Below, piece by piece: positions 25,766 through 35,708 of a stretch of 56,879 nucleotides of DNA. A program made the translations under genes and the position numbers. The notes under the pieces are model-generated. The model saw only the letters and a list, made by a program, of their open reading frames with translations, ran no database searches and was not told where the DNA came from. The first letter of the stretch is position 1. Every line of letters starts with the position of its first letter. The stretch comes from Vannielia sp. (GTDB lineage: Bacteria > Pseudomonadota > Alphaproteobacteria > Rhodobacterales > Rhodobacteraceae): assembly GCF_029212645.1 (NCBI RefSeq), contig NZ_JARGND010000004.1, positions 36,169 to 93,047 of the forward strand, written 5' to 3'.

Positions 25766-27141
25766 CAGAAGGTGGATTTGAGGCCGAGGCGCAGGCCGAC
25801 TTCTTCGGTTGAATAAAAATCAACCGTGCTGTCGGTGACGCGCCAGTCGATGCCGACTTCGGGGGCAAAGCCATAAAGCTCGGCCGCGGAAAACAGCATC
25901 GTCACCCCAAGGCGCTTGCGGCGGTCGATCCGGTCGGCGCCAAAGGCCGAATAGCCGCGATCGACCTCCTCAAAGCTCACCGAAACGGTGGTGCGGGCGG
26001 TGAGGACCGGCTTGGCCAGCGTCCAGCCCGCCCCCACGCCCCAGGCGCTGTGCGACACATCATTTGCGTCACTTTCCACTTCGCGGATATGGGCGTTGAG
26101 GCTGAGGGTGCCGGCGGCGAACCGCCTGGATAGCCCGGCCTGAAGCGTGAGGCCCTGCTGAGAGCGGTTGGAGTCATCAAGGCGGTTTTGCCACTCGGCG
26201 GTGAGGGCGGCGTAGCCGGCGGTTGTTTTGGAAAAGCGGTAGGCTTTCTGGGCCTGTAGCTTGCTGTAGGTCAGCAGATCATCGCCGCCATACCAGCCTT
26301 TGCCGAGCGCGAAGCGCAGGGTGAAGATGCCGGGGCCGATGGCGCCGGGGCGGTAGCCTTTGGGGGCGCGTTGCAGGCCGAAGGCGAGTTCGGCGGAGGT
26401 GAAGGCATAGTCGCTCGCCTTAACGTCGGGGGCGAGATCCTTGGCCTCGGAGGAGAGCCAATAGCGGCGGGCTTCAACGCGGGCGCCAAAGCTGAGAATG
26501 GTGCGCCGACCGGTGCGCCAACGCCGCTCGGTAGCGGCCCCAAGCGAAAGCTCGGTGCCCGAAAGCGCCTGAGCGCCGCCGGAAAGCTGGAACGGGATGC
26601 CATAGATCAGCACCGTGCCGGAGGCAGAGCCATCGTTGATGTTGGAGGAGGGTGCGATGCCAAAGGACAGTTGCGAGCGCCATGGGTTGCGGCCGCGCAC
26701 ATAGCGAAATTCCTGAATGGTTTGCGCCCGCACGCCGGGAGTTGGCGCGTTTTGCGCAGCGCGGCGCAGCCAAAGCTGGGCGCGGGTGCGCTTGCCATCC
26801 GCGGCGAGGGCCTGCGCGGTGGCGCGGGCGGCGTAAAACCGATCAGAGCGGCTATCGGCGGTGGTGTTGGCGCGGCGGGCAAAGGCGATAGCATCATCGT
26901 TGCGGCCCAGCGCGCGGGAGGCCTGACTGGCGGTGACGAGCGCGGCGGTGTCGGTTGGATCAAGGGCGATCAGCGCTGTGGCGAGTTCAAGTGCGTGGGC
27001 GGGGTAGCCCGAGAGCAGCGCGTCGGCGGCGAGCTTGCGGGTTTCTTCCGGGGTAACGGTGCGCGATTGCGCTGCCACCCCGAGTGGGGCCAGCAGCATG
27101 AGGCACAAGGTGAGGGCCGCACGCAGCCCGTGCGGGCGCAT
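25765..27141 (-). CDS. Slam-like outer-membrane protein (DUF560 type)
   Basis: A 458-residue protein with signal peptide ending GVAAQ. Residues ~30-150 are helical TPR-like repeats (HALELATALIALDPTDTAAL, then SRALGRNDDAIAFARR). From ~155 it is an alternating beta-strand barrel ending in KSTF, a typical outer-membrane C-terminal Phe. This TPR-plus-barrel plan is that of surface lipoprotein assembly modifiers (Slam), which move lipoproteins such as TbpB to the cell surface in Neisseria. The gene directly follows a TbpB-like lipoprotein gene with a three-base gap, which strengthens the call. Confidence 0.75.
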   Translation of the reverse strand: MRPHGLRAALTLCLMLLAPLGVAAQSRTVTPEETRKLAADALLSGYPAHALELATALIALDPTDTAALVTASQASRALGRNDDAIAFARRANTTADSRSDRFYAARATAQALAADGKRTRAQLWLRRAAQNAPTPGVRAQTIQEFRYVRGRNPWRSQLSFGIAPSSNINDGSASGTVLIYGIPFQLSGGAQALSGTELSLGAATERRWRTGRRTILSFGARVEARRYWLSSEAKDLAPDVKASDYAFTSAELAFGLQRAPKGYRPGAIGPGIFTLRFALGKGWYGGDDLLTYSKLQAQKAYRFSKTTAGYAALTAEWQNRLDDSNRSQQGLTLQAGLSRRFAAGTLSLNAHIREVESDANDVSHSAWGVGAGWTLAKPVLTARTTVSVSFEEVDRGYSAFGADRIDRRKRLGVTMLFSAAELYGFAPEVGIDWRVTDSTVDFYSTEEVGLRLGLKSTF

Positions 27142-27144
27142 GGT

Positions 27145-28068
27145 TTACGGGTCCGTGGCGATAAAGACGCCGGTTTCCTGAGCGGATTCATCCTCGTCGA
27201 CGGCTTGGCTGGCGGGGCCGCTGATGACGATCACGCCAACGATTTCTTCGGAGTTTGGCCCGGCGAAGGCCCCCTCCCAGCCGCCTGACTCGAAAACCTC
27301 ACCCGCGTTGGGGCCGGAATTATGGAGTGTCACCGCCTGGCCACCGTCGATGAAGCCTTCATCATTGATCTCGGCGGTGCCGAGGATAATGGTGGGCAAG
27401 GTGCCGAGCATACTGCCGTTGGTATCGTAGACGGTGCGATTGGTGACGAAGCCCTCAACCGCGCCGGTGGTTTCGAAGTCGAGGAAATCTACCTGAAGCT
27501 CGATATCACCGGAAACAAGGCTGAGATCGCCCGGGCCGTTGGACCCGGTGACAACCCGCACGGCGCCGTAGTTGCCATTGTAAACCGCCTCGCCTTCGCG
27601 GGCGATATCGGGGGCAACGGCGGCGTCGCGGCCATATTGTGCGCCGCCAAAACCGTAGTCGACATAATCCCCGGTGCCGACCGCGCCGGCCGAGCTGTGG
27701 TTGCCCTCGGCGTAGACGGCGAAGTACTTCACCTGGTTGGTTTCAGCCGTGGCATCGCCGCTTTCGTAGGCGGTGAAGCCGGTCACAACGGCCAACCCCA
27801 TTGGTCTGTATAGCTCGGCACCGGTGCCTTCGGGCCCGTCGAACGGCAGGTTATCAACCGTGAGCGTGCCGTCGCCATTGAGCGTGATGCCGGTCAGTTC
27901 GCCGGTGAGCCGTTTGGTGGTGGTGCCACTGGTAACTGAGGTGCCGGGATCTGCGCCGCTATCCTCCTCATCGTCCGGCCCGGCGGTGAGTGGGTTGGTT
28001 CCGTCGCCACCGGCGTCGCAGGCTGCAAGGGTTGCCAGGAGGGCGATAGCGGGGAGGATGGGGCGCAT
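27145..28068 (-). CDS. TbpB-like surface lipoprotein, putative Slam substrate
   Basis: A 307-residue lipoprotein with signal MRPILPAIALLATLAAC (lipidated Cys 17), then a flexible Asp/Gly/Ser/Thr-rich linker to ~residue 50. The remainder is beta-rich. Near the C-terminus, GGWEGAFAGPNSEEIVGVIV resembles the conserved end of the TbpB/HpuA barrel fold, where a G-x-F-x-G-P-x-A/S-E-E-I-G motif recurs in Slam-dependent lipoproteins. Ligand unknown. It is the first gene of the operon with the Slam-like gene. Confidence 0.7.
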   Translation of the reverse strand: MRPILPAIALLATLAACDAGGDGTNPLTAGPDDEEDSGADPGTSVTSGTTTKRLTGELTGITLNGDGTLTVDNLPFDGPEGTGAELYRPMGLAVVTGFTAYESGDATAETNQVKYFAVYAEGNHSSAGAVGTGDYVDYGFGGAQYGRDAAVAPDIAREGEAVYNGNYGAVRVVTGSNGPGDLSLVSGDIELQVDFLDFETTGAVEGFVTNRTVYDTNGSMLGTLPTIILGTAEINDEGFIDGGQAVTLHNSGPNAGEVFESGGWEGAFAGPNSEEIVGVIVISGPASQAVDEDESAQETGVFIATDP

Positions 28069-28277
28069 GGGGTCTCGTTTCTGCTGGCTGCTCTTTGTTA
28101 GCGCACAGCTTCATCACGCGATGGGGGAGAGTCAACGATTTGTGAGCGGGGCGGCGTTGGAAAAGCACGAAAAAGCTCGGATGTGCGACGAAAGGCACGC
28201 CACAACATGCGGTGGGCCGCTTTCAAGAGACCGCGCAGATGTGGTAGGCAGGAGGCGGTCACAGACAGGGGGAATCG

Positions 28278-29572
<1,295 letters not shown>

Positions 29573-29655
29573 GCTGTGATGCGAGTGAGGGGGCAGGCCA
29601 CCGGGGCGCTGTGAATTCCTTTCTCGCCGGGCGGTGGCGCGGTATGGTTGGGGCC

Positions 29656-30375
29656 ATGTCCCGGAGTCTTTTGATAACGCTGGCCTTTTTGGCTGCCTTG
29701 CCTGCGGTGGCGGAGGTGCGCGTTTCGGCCGCCTCGTCGCTTCGCGAAAGCCTGAGCGCGGTCGCGGCGGCATTTGAGGGCGAGACGGGCACTGACGTTG
29801 TGCTGAGCTTCGCCGGCTCCTCGCAGCTGGCGCGCCAGATTGCGGCGGGGGCGCCGGTGGATGTGTTTTTCTCGGCCAATGCCGCATGGATGGATGATTT
29901 GGAGGCGCGCGGCGCGGTGGTGGCCGGGAGCCGGGTGGACCTGCTTTCCAACAGCCTGGTTTTGATCGCGCCGGTAGCGGCGGAGGGGGATGACCCCTTT
30001 GCGCTGCTGGGCGATGGCCGCGTGGCGATGGGCCTGGTTGAGGCCGTGCCAGCGGGGATTTACGGCAAGGCGGCATTTGAGAAACTCGGCTGGTGGGAAC
30101 GGATCGCGCCGCGTGTGGTGCAGGGGGATAACGTACGCGCGGCCTTGCGGCTGGTGGCGCGGGGCGAGGCGGCGCTGGGCGTGGTTTATGCAACCGATGC
30201 GGTGGTGGAGCCGAAGGTGCGCGTGGTGCGGGTGCTGCCCGACCCGGAGCCGCCGATCCTGTACCCGGTGGTGCAGGTGCGAAGTGGCGAGGAGGCTGCG
30301 GCTTTCATGGCGTTTTTGCAAAGCGAGGCGGCGCTGGAGATCTTTCGCGCGGCTGGCTTCAGGGAACCGGAGTAG
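29656..30375 (+). CDS. modA: Molybdate ABC transporter substrate-binding protein ModA
   Basis: A 239-residue periplasmic protein that captures molybdate (and tungstate). Signal peptide MSRSLLITLAFLAALPAVA, then EVRVSAASSLRESLSAVAAAF, where the SS pair is an oxyanion ligand, and FAGSSQLARQIAAGAPVDVFF with the second Ser pair. The start at 29656 gives a clean signal peptide; upstream in-frame starts at 29569 or 29644 would not. First gene of modABC. Confidence 0.93.
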   Translation: MSRSLLITLAFLAALPAVAEVRVSAASSLRESLSAVAAAFEGETGTDVVLSFAGSSQLARQIAAGAPVDVFFSANAAWMDDLEARGAVVAGSRVDLLSNSLVLIAPVAAEGDDPFALLGDGRVAMGLVEAVPAGIYGKAAFEKLGWWERIAPRVVQGDNVRAALRLVARGEAALGVVYATDAVVEPKVRVVRVLPDPEPPILYPVVQVRSGEEAAAFMAFLQSEAALEIFRAAGFREPE

Positions 30376-30378
30376 AGG

Positions 30379-31071
30379 ATGGGCGGGCTGAGCGCAGAGG
30401 CTTGGGGGGCGGTTGCGCTTTCGCTCAAGGTGGCGTTTTGGGCCACGCTATTTGCGCTTCCGCTGGCGGTTTTCGTGGCACATGTGTTGGCGCGGCGGCA
30501 GTTTTGGGGGCGGGAAATTCTCAATGGATTGGTGCACTTGCCGCTGATCCTGCCGCCTGTGGTGACGGGCTATTTGCTGCTGCTCGGCTTTGGCACACAA
30601 GGGCCGATTGGCGCGGCATTGGCGCGGGTTGGCATTGTGTTTGCCTTCAGCTGGACCGGGGCGGCGCTGGCGGCGGGGGTGATGGCCTTTCCGCTGATGG
30701 TGCGGGCGATCCGGCTTTCGCTGGAGGCGGTTGATCCGGGGTTGGAGGCGGCGGCGGCTACGCTGGGGGCCTCGCGGATCTGGGTGTTTGCCAGCGTCAC
30801 CTTGCCGCTGATTCTGCCGGGGGTGATCGCGGGCACGATCCTCGCATTCGCCAAGGCGATGGGGGAATTTGGCGCGACGATCACCTTTGTTTCCAACATC
30901 CCCGGCGAAACCCAAACCCTGCCGCTGGCGGTGCATGAGCTGTTGCAGGTGCCGGGGGGAGAGCAGGCGGCGATGGGGTTGGCGATGATCTCGGTCTGTA
31001 TCGCGCTAGGGGCCCTGCTGGTGAGTGAATGGGTGTCGCGCCGGGTGGCGGCAAGGGTGGCGGGCCGATGA
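30379..31071 (+). CDS. modB: Molybdate ABC transporter permease ModB
   Basis: The 230-residue inner-membrane permease of the molybdate importer, with about five to six helices. The EAA loop is EAAAATLGASRIWVFASVTLPL, which docks with ModC. LPLILPPVVTGYLLLLGFG is typical of ModB. It starts three bases after modA with GGAG in front, and overlaps modC by four bases. Confidence 0.94.
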   Translation: MGGLSAEAWGAVALSLKVAFWATLFALPLAVFVAHVLARRQFWGREILNGLVHLPLILPPVVTGYLLLLGFGTQGPIGAALARVGIVFAFSWTGAALAAGVMAFPLMVRAIRLSLEAVDPGLEAAAATLGASRIWVFASVTLPLILPGVIAGTILAFAKAMGEFGATITFVSNIPGETQTLPLAVHELLQVPGGEQAAMGLAMISVCIALGALLVSEWVSRRVAARVAGR

Positions 31072-32129
31072 GCCTTGAGGTGCAGATACACCAGCGGCTG
31101 GGGTCTGCGGCGCTCGACGTGGCGTTTGACGCGCCGCCGGGGATTACGGTGCTGTTTGGCCGCTCGGGAGCGGGAAAGACGAGTGTTATCAACGCGGTGG
31201 CCGGGCTGTCGCGGATTGACGAGGGGCGCATCGCGATAGAGGGAGAGGTGCTGGAAGACAGCGCAACCGGGGTGTGGTTGCCGCCGCACAAGCGGGGCCT
31301 CGGCTATATCTTTCAGGAAGCGCGGCTGTTTCCGCATCTGACCGTGCGGCAAAACCTGCGCTATGGGCGGTGGTTTTCGCGCCGGGGGCCGCAGGAGGCG
31401 CAGGTGGTGGAAATGCTGGGCATTGGGCCGCTTTTGGGGCGCCGTCCGGGCGCGCTTTCGGGCGGGGAGCGCCAAAGGGTGGCGATTGGCCGGGCGTTGA
31501 TGGCGGGGCCAAAACTGCTGCTGGCGGATGAGCCGCTCGCCTCACTGGATGATCCGCGCAAGGCCGAAATTTTTCCTTATTTCGAAGCGCTTAGGGACGA
31601 AATGGCGGTGCCGGTGCTTTATGTCAGCCACGCGGCCTCGGAGGTGGCGAGGCTGGCCACCACGGTGGTGGTGATCGAGGACGGACGGGTGCTGCGCCAA
31701 GGCCCCGCCGCCGAGGTGCTAGCCGATCCGGGCGTGACTCCGGTGGGCGTTCGGGCGGCGGGGGCGGTGCTGGAGGCGCGGCTGGTGGCGCAGCATGCGG
31801 ACGGGTTGAGCGAGCTGGAGGCGAACGGATTGCGCCTGCTGTTGCCGCGCGTGGACAGGGCCGAGGGGGCGGCGATGCGGGTGCGGATTGAGGCGCAGGA
31901 TGTGATGCTGTCGCTGGAGGAGCCACAGGGTATTTCTGCGCTGAACTGCTGGCCCGCCGTGGTGCGCGAGGTGCGTGTGGGCAGCGGCCCCGGCGCGCTT
32001 GTGCAGCTTGATGCGGGGGGCAACCAGGTGCTGGCGCGGGTGACGCGCCGCTCGGTTCAAGCCCTTGATTTGCGGGCGGGAATGGCGATTTGGGCGGTGC
32101 TGAAGGCGGTTTCGGTGGCACGGATGTGA
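31068..32129 (+). CDS. modC: Molybdate ABC transporter ATPase ModC
   Basis: A 353-residue ABC ATPase. Walker A GRSGAGKTS, signature LSGGERQRVAIGRAL and Walker B LLLADEPLASLD lie in the N-terminal 230 residues. A C-terminal TOBE/MopB domain (ISALNCWPAVVREVRVGSG and on) binds molybdate and regulates transport in family members. The ATG shares ATGA with the modB stop. The supplied molybdenum could serve the CoxL-like molybdoenzyme at 43033. Confidence 0.94.
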   Translation: MSLEVQIHQRLGSAALDVAFDAPPGITVLFGRSGAGKTSVINAVAGLSRIDEGRIAIEGEVLEDSATGVWLPPHKRGLGYIFQEARLFPHLTVRQNLRYGRWFSRRGPQEAQVVEMLGIGPLLGRRPGALSGGERQRVAIGRALMAGPKLLLADEPLASLDDPRKAEIFPYFEALRDEMAVPVLYVSHAASEVARLATTVVVIEDGRVLRQGPAAEVLADPGVTPVGVRAAGAVLEARLVAQHADGLSELEANGLRLLLPRVDRAEGAAMRVRIEAQDVMLSLEEPQGISALNCWPAVVREVRVGSGPGALVQLDAGGNQVLARVTRRSVQALDLRAGMAIWAVLKAVSVARM

Positions 32130-32228
32130 GCGCAGTGGCCTCAAGTGGGCGTTGCGGCGGAACTAAGGCTGGGCGGGGGCGAGAACACACCGTTTCCAGA
32201 ACAGAAATTGACCTTTTGCACGGAGCGG

Positions 32229-32256
32229 TTAACCATGGACAAATCTGTTTTATACT
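32229..32256 (+). promoter_or_regulatory. Candidate promoter of the small secreted protein gene
   Basis: TTAACC, a 16-base spacer, then TATACT, a good -10 match, 33 bases before the ATG at 32289. The TTAACC also matches half of a CtrA site; a full CtrA site is not evident. Confidence 0.4.
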
Positions 32257-32288
32257 GGTCCGCTTTCGTGCGGGCGAAAGGGGTTTAT

Positions 32289-32495
32289 ATGCGCAAAATC
32301 GTTGGGATCGCCGTTTCCGGGCTGTTTTTGAGTGCCGGGGCTGCACTGGCCGAAGGGCCGCGGGTTTATGCCTATCCGGGCGAGAACTTTTGCCCGACCG
32401 GGCTTCAGCCGGTCACGATCAGCGGTGTGATCAGCTGTGGCACGCCGAACCAGAAGGTGAGCTATTCCGCGATGAAGGCCACGCCCGGATCTTGA
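32289..32495 (+). CDS. Small secreted protein, 68 residues
   Basis: Signal peptide MRKIVGIAVSGLFLSAGAALA, then about 47 mature residues with a repeated pattern of two Cys (ENFCPTGLQPVTISGVISCGT), probably a disulphide. I recognise no named family. The ribosome-binding site AAAGGGG precedes the ATG; longer upstream forms lack a signal peptide. It has its own likely promoter and ends in a terminator shared with cspA. Confidence 0.75.
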   Translation: MRKIVGIAVSGLFLSAGAALAEGPRVYAYPGENFCPTGLQPVTISGVISCGTPNQKVSYSAMKATPGS

Positions 32496-32605
32496 ACGCG
32501 GGTGCGCCGCGTTGGGCAAAAATCGAACGCGCCTGACGATGTGTGGCACGGCACAATTGGTGCTGCGCCTGACGAGTGATCCAGTAAGACCACCCTCCAA
32601 AAACG

Positions 32606-32637
32606 AAAGGCCGGTCGGGATTTCCCGCCGGCCTTTT
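32606..32637. terminator. Bidirectional terminator between the secreted-protein gene and cspA
   Basis: AAAGGCCGG and CCGGCCTTT flank a GC-rich core in an inverted repeat between two convergent genes, followed by T residues on the plus strand and by T residues (TTTCG) on the minus strand. Confidence 0.75.
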
Positions 32638-32645
32638 TTATGGAA

Positions 32646-32852
32646 TTACAGTAACTTGAGATCGCCTGCCGACTCGCGCCCATCGCGGCCGGGGATCATC
32701 TCGTAGCTGACTTTCTGGTTATCGGCCAGGCCGGTAAGCCCGGCGCGTTCGACGGCGGAAATATGAACGAACACGTCATTTCCGCCGGAATCCGGCTCAA
32801 TAAATCCGAAGCCTTTGGTGGTATTGAACCATTTCACGGTGCCGGTGGGCAT
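32646..32852 (-). CDS. Cold-shock protein, CspA family
   Basis: A 68-residue single cold-shock domain, starting MPTGTVKWFNTTKGFGFIEP, with the RNP1 motif KGFGFIEP and RNP2 DVFVHISAVE. It binds single-stranded RNA or DNA and can act as an RNA chaperone. AGGGAG lies about six bases before the start. A leader of up to 200 bases separates it from the divergent arsC-like gene, which may hold cold-responsive RNA structure. Confidence 0.95.
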   Translation of the reverse strand: MPTGTVKWFNTTKGFGFIEPDSGGNDVFVHISAVERAGLTGLADNQKVSYEMIPGRDGRESAGDLKLL

Positions 32853-33053
32853 TCCGTTTCTCCCTTGATTATGGTGCGGTCCCGAATGGGGCCACTTTCA
32901 GTGCGGTCTTCAGTCTTCCGGTCCGCACTTTGGCAGTAACGGTCGTGAAGCCTCCGTAAGGGAAAGATTGAGGGGCTCTGTAAAAAACGCAAGACAAACA
33001 ACGGCTGTGAGCGCTAAAGGCGCGGGGGTTGGCCGAAAAATGAGGCGGATGAG
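32853..33053 (-). promoter_or_regulatory. Long cspA leader and divergent promoter region
   Basis: About 200 bases between the divergent cspA and arsC-like genes. The part nearest cspA has an inverted repeat (GTGCGGTC near 32873 and GACCGCACT around 32900-32910 on one strand or the other), compatible with a structured 5' leader as seen in cspA mRNAs. No sequence motif proves regulation. Confidence 0.35.
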
Positions 33054-33368
33054 ATGAAAATATATGGGATTAAGGCTTGCGATACGTGCCGCAAAGCGAT
33101 GAAGGCGACCGGGGCGGAGCTGGTGGATATACGCGAAAATCCGCTTAGTCCGGAGGTTTTGCAGCGGTTTTGGGCGGCATTTGGCGAGGATCTGGTGAAT
33201 CGGCGCTCAACGACGTGGCGCGGATTGAGCGAGTCTGAGCGGGCGGGGGCGCCTTTGGAGCTGCTGGCGGCGCATCCAACCTTGATGAAGCGCCCGGTGG
33301 TTGAACGGGATGGCAAGCTTTGGCTGGGGTGGGGCAAGGATGTGCAGGCCGATCTGGGCTTTGCATGA
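33054..33368 (+). CDS. ArsC/Spx family protein
   Basis: A 104-residue thioredoxin-fold protein starting MKIYGIKACDTCRKAMK. CDTC is the redox motif of the YffB branch; true arsenate reductases of this family keep a lone catalytic Cys. RNGKLWLGW-like KLWLGWGKDVQADL near the C-terminus fits YffB. An arsenic role is not supported by context; YffB may act as a glutathione-dependent thiol reductase. Confidence 0.85.
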   Translation: MKIYGIKACDTCRKAMKATGAELVDIRENPLSPEVLQRFWAAFGEDLVNRRSTTWRGLSESERAGAPLELLAAHPTLMKRPVVERDGKLWLGWGKDVQADLGFA

Positions 33369-33418
33369 ATGCCGTTGCGCGGGTGGCCAGCGGCCGTTAA
33401 CCGCGAATTTCAGCGGGC

Positions 33419-33455
33419 CACAACGGATGCACAAGTGATGCACACCCCATGCACA
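33419..33455. repeat. Triple 11-bp direct-repeat element, copy B
   Basis: CACAACGGATG, CACAAGTGATG and CACACCCCATG in tandem, 33 of 37 bases identical to the copy at 11177-11213, again preceded by CGTTAA and followed within about 30 bases by GGTTAACC. Unlike copy A it lies between convergent genes, so it is not an obvious promoter element of either neighbour. Confidence 0.6.
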
Positions 33456-33512
33456 TGCATTTTTGCAAAGCGGCGAGGGGTTAACCGGGCGGGCGGGCGG
33501 CTTGCTTGGCCC

Positions 33513-34079
33513 TTAGGCGGGCTGGGCGGCGGCGGGGTGCCTCGCCTGTAGCAGACGGTCCAGCGAGAGCGGGCCTGCGCCGCGCAGCACGAGGATGGCG
33601 AGGCAGAGCACCCAGAAGGCGCGTTGATCGAGCAGCAGGGCGCCGGAGGTGGCATCAAACCAGCGCCCGATGTCGGCGCTGCCAAGGCCGTGGCCGGTAA
33701 CATCGACCACGCTTTGCACGAAGACAAAGCCGATCATCCCAAAGGCCGCGAGGCGGGTGAGCAGGCCGATAACGATCAGCACCGGCAGGATCACCTCGGC
33801 CCACGTGCCCGCGAGGGTGACGGCCCAATGGAACAGGCCAAACTGGGTTTCATCGTAGTTCACCGCCTCCATCGCCTTGGGGAAGATGGTGACGTAGGCG
33901 CCCGCATCGGGGCGGACCAGCCCGGTGATGCCGGAGCCAAATTTCGACAGGCCGGAATTGAGGTAGTAGCCCGCGAGCACCCCGGCAAAGACCAGCCGCG
34001 CGAGGCTGGGCAAGAGCCATGGTGTGGCGGCGTTGAGCCGGGCGGCGAGGGCGGTGTAGGCGGTGATGAGGCGGGTCAT
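33513..34079 (-). CDS. DoxX family membrane protein (bufferin operon, BufD position)
   Basis: A 188-residue membrane protein with about four to five helices. LARLVFAGVLAGYYLNSGLSKF near the start and WAEVILPVLIVIGLLTRLAAFG are typical of the DoxX family. It overlaps the DUF2063 gene by four bases. DoxX-like proteins are the usual fourth gene of bufferin clusters; they may be involved in membrane quinone/thiol chemistry, which is inference from related proteins. Confidence 0.85.
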   Translation of the reverse strand: MTRLITAYTALAARLNAATPWLLPSLARLVFAGVLAGYYLNSGLSKFGSGITGLVRPDAGAYVTIFPKAMEAVNYDETQFGLFHWAVTLAGTWAEVILPVLIVIGLLTRLAAFGMIGFVFVQSVVDVTGHGLGSADIGRWFDATSGALLLDQRAFWVLCLAILVLRGAGPLSLDRLLQARHPAAAQPA

Positions 34080-34801
34080 GGGGCGGTATCCAGTGCGATG
34101 ATGGCCCCGCCGGAGAGGAGGGCGGAGAGGAGGGGGGTGAGATCAAACCCTTCCGGGGTGGCCTCTCCCAATGGGGTGTGATGCAGCGCCGCAAGCACGG
34201 CGGCGCTGCCGGTGGGGAGGATCTGCATTTGGGGGGCAAACTCTGGCCGGGTGATGAGCACCTCTTCGCCCGAGGCACCGGGCTGCGGGCCGTTTGACAT
34301 GTTGAAGGCCCAGATGCCGTGGATCGGCCAGGGCGAGGCGATCATCCGCAGCGATGGGGCAAGCGTGAGCCGGGTGGTAGCGAGCTGCTCGGGGGGGAGT
34401 GCGGCGAGGACGCTTGCGGGGATCGGGGTGCTATCGGCGGCGTGGTAGCTTTCCCGCAGGGCCTGCTCAAGGCGGGCGGTATCGGGGAGGTAGGGCAGCT
34501 TTTGCGCAGGCTCGAAGCTGGTGAGGAAGGCGGGGAAGGCCGCGCCCCATGTGGCGAGGCGCGGATCGCGCGGCGGGTGGGCGCGCAGGAAGGCCCCGGC
34601 CAGAGCGGTAAAAAACCGCGGGCCGGTGAGCTTGGCGATGACCGGGAATGCCTGTGCCAAAGCGTCGGTGAGGGAGACGACCACGTTGTTGCGGTAGACA
34701 TCAAAGCGCTTGCCCGCCGCGCGGCCTTGCGGATCAACCAGGCCGGGCGGAGTGGGCTGGTTGGGCGCGAGCAGTGCGGTGTGGAAGGTGGTTTGGCTCA
34801 T
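34076..34801 (-). CDS. bufC: DUF2063 protein, MNIO partner (BufC-like)
   Basis: A 241-residue soluble protein. The N-terminal DUF2063 domain shows [24 protein letters not shown] and [20 protein letters not shown]. Family members recruit the precursor peptide to the MNIO enzyme. It overlaps bufB upstream and the DoxX gene downstream, each by an ATGA. The start at [11 protein letters not shown] avoids 27 extra Arg-rich residues from an upstream ATG inside bufB. Confidence 0.88.
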   Translation of the reverse strand: MSQTTFHTALLAPNQPTPPGLVDPQGRAAGKRFDVYRNNVVVSLTDALAQAFPVIAKLTGPRFFTALAGAFLRAHPPRDPRLATWGAAFPAFLTSFEPAQKLPYLPDTARLEQALRESYHAADSTPIPASVLAALPPEQLATTRLTLAPSLRMIASPWPIHGIWAFNMSNGPQPGASGEEVLITRPEFAPQMQILPTGSAAVLAALHHTPLGEATPEGFDLTPLLSALLSGGAIIALDTAP

Positions 34802-35652
34802 GCGGGGACCGGGGTGAGGATTTCGGTGGCGCGGGCGGCTTCGGCCGCGAGCACGGGCCAATCGGGGATGTTGGCATCCCATTCGATGAGGGTGGCGCGG
34901 GGGCCGCAGCGGCGGATGGTTTCGGTGTAGAGCTGCCAGACCGGATCAACCACCTCGCTGGAGTGGGCATCAATCAACAGCGGCGCGCCGTGCTCATCGG
35001 CGTCTTCATCATGGCCGCCGAGGTGGATTTCGTGGACGGCAGCGAGCGGGAAGGCCTTGATATAGGCGAGCGGATCAACCTGCTGGTTGGTGCAGCTGAC
35101 GTAGACGTTGTTGATATCAAGGAGCAATCCGCAGCCGGTGCGCCGGGCGATCTCGGCCAGAAACGCGGTTTCGGGCATCTCGGATTCGGTGAAGGCGAGA
35201 TAGGTGGAGGGGTTTTCGAGCATCATGGGGCGGCCAAGCTGCTCTTGAAGCTGGTCGATATGGCTGCAAACGCGAGCCAGCGTGGCCTCGGTATAGGGGA
35301 GTGGCAGGAGATCGTTCAGGAACGCGCCCTCGTGGGTGGACCATGCGAGGTGCTCGGAAAAGCTGGCGGGTTGGAGCCAATCACACAGGTGCTTCAGGCG
35401 GGCGAGGTGGGTGGCATCGAGCGGCGCTTCGCCACCGATTGACAGGCCAACACCGTGGACGGATACGGGGAACTGCTCGGCCAGGTGACGGAGCTGGGCA
35501 AGGGGGCGGCCGCCATCGCCCATGTAATTCTCGGCGTGGATCTCGACCCAGCGCACGGTGCCGGGATCTTCCACCAACGCATTGAAATGCTGGGCTTTAT
35601 AGCCCACGCCAGCGGCGGCGGGCAGGGTGAAGGCGTGGCTGGCATCAAGCAT
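34798..35652 (-). CDS. bufB: MNIO family oxidase (DUF692), bufferin-modifying enzyme
   Basis: A 284-residue TIM-barrel, multinuclear non-haem iron-dependent oxidase. Expected metal-site segments: [72 protein letters not shown] and [15 protein letters not shown] enzymes modify Cys residues of precursor peptides; related enzymes make copper-binding thio-oxazoles. The ATG at 35652 has GGAG in front and lies after a hairpin separating it from the bufA precursor gene. Confidence 0.92.
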   Translation of the reverse strand: MLDASHAFTLPAAAGVGYKAQHFNALVEDPGTVRWVEIHAENYMGDGGRPLAQLRHLAEQFPVSVHGVGLSIGGEAPLDATHLARLKHLCDWLQPASFSEHLAWSTHEGAFLNDLLPLPYTEATLARVCSHIDQLQEQLGRPMMLENPSTYLAFTESEMPETAFLAEIARRTGCGLLLDINNVYVSCTNQQVDPLAYIKAFPLAAVHEIHLGGHDEDADEHGAPLLIDAHSSEVVDPVWQLYTETIRRCGPRATLIEWDANIPDWPVLAAEAARATEILTPVPA

Positions 35653-35666
35653 GGGGCATCTCCAAG

Positions 35667-35700
35667 CGGTACGCCCGGCCCCCATGGGGAAGGCCGGGCG
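35667..35700 (-). promoter_or_regulatory. Hairpin between bufA and bufB
   Basis: GCCCGGCC and GGCCGGGC flank a loop of about 13 bases in the 56-base gap between the precursor gene and the enzyme gene. No T tract follows, so it is more likely an mRNA-stability or partial-termination element, which would leave more precursor than enzyme mRNA. Confidence 0.55.
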
Positions 35701-35708
35701 CGGGGCAT

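Noticed and set aside
33054-33368. Arsenate reductase and an arsenic-resistance locus
   Set aside because: CDTC motif favours YffB/Spx type, and no arsB, acr3 or arsR gene is nearby.
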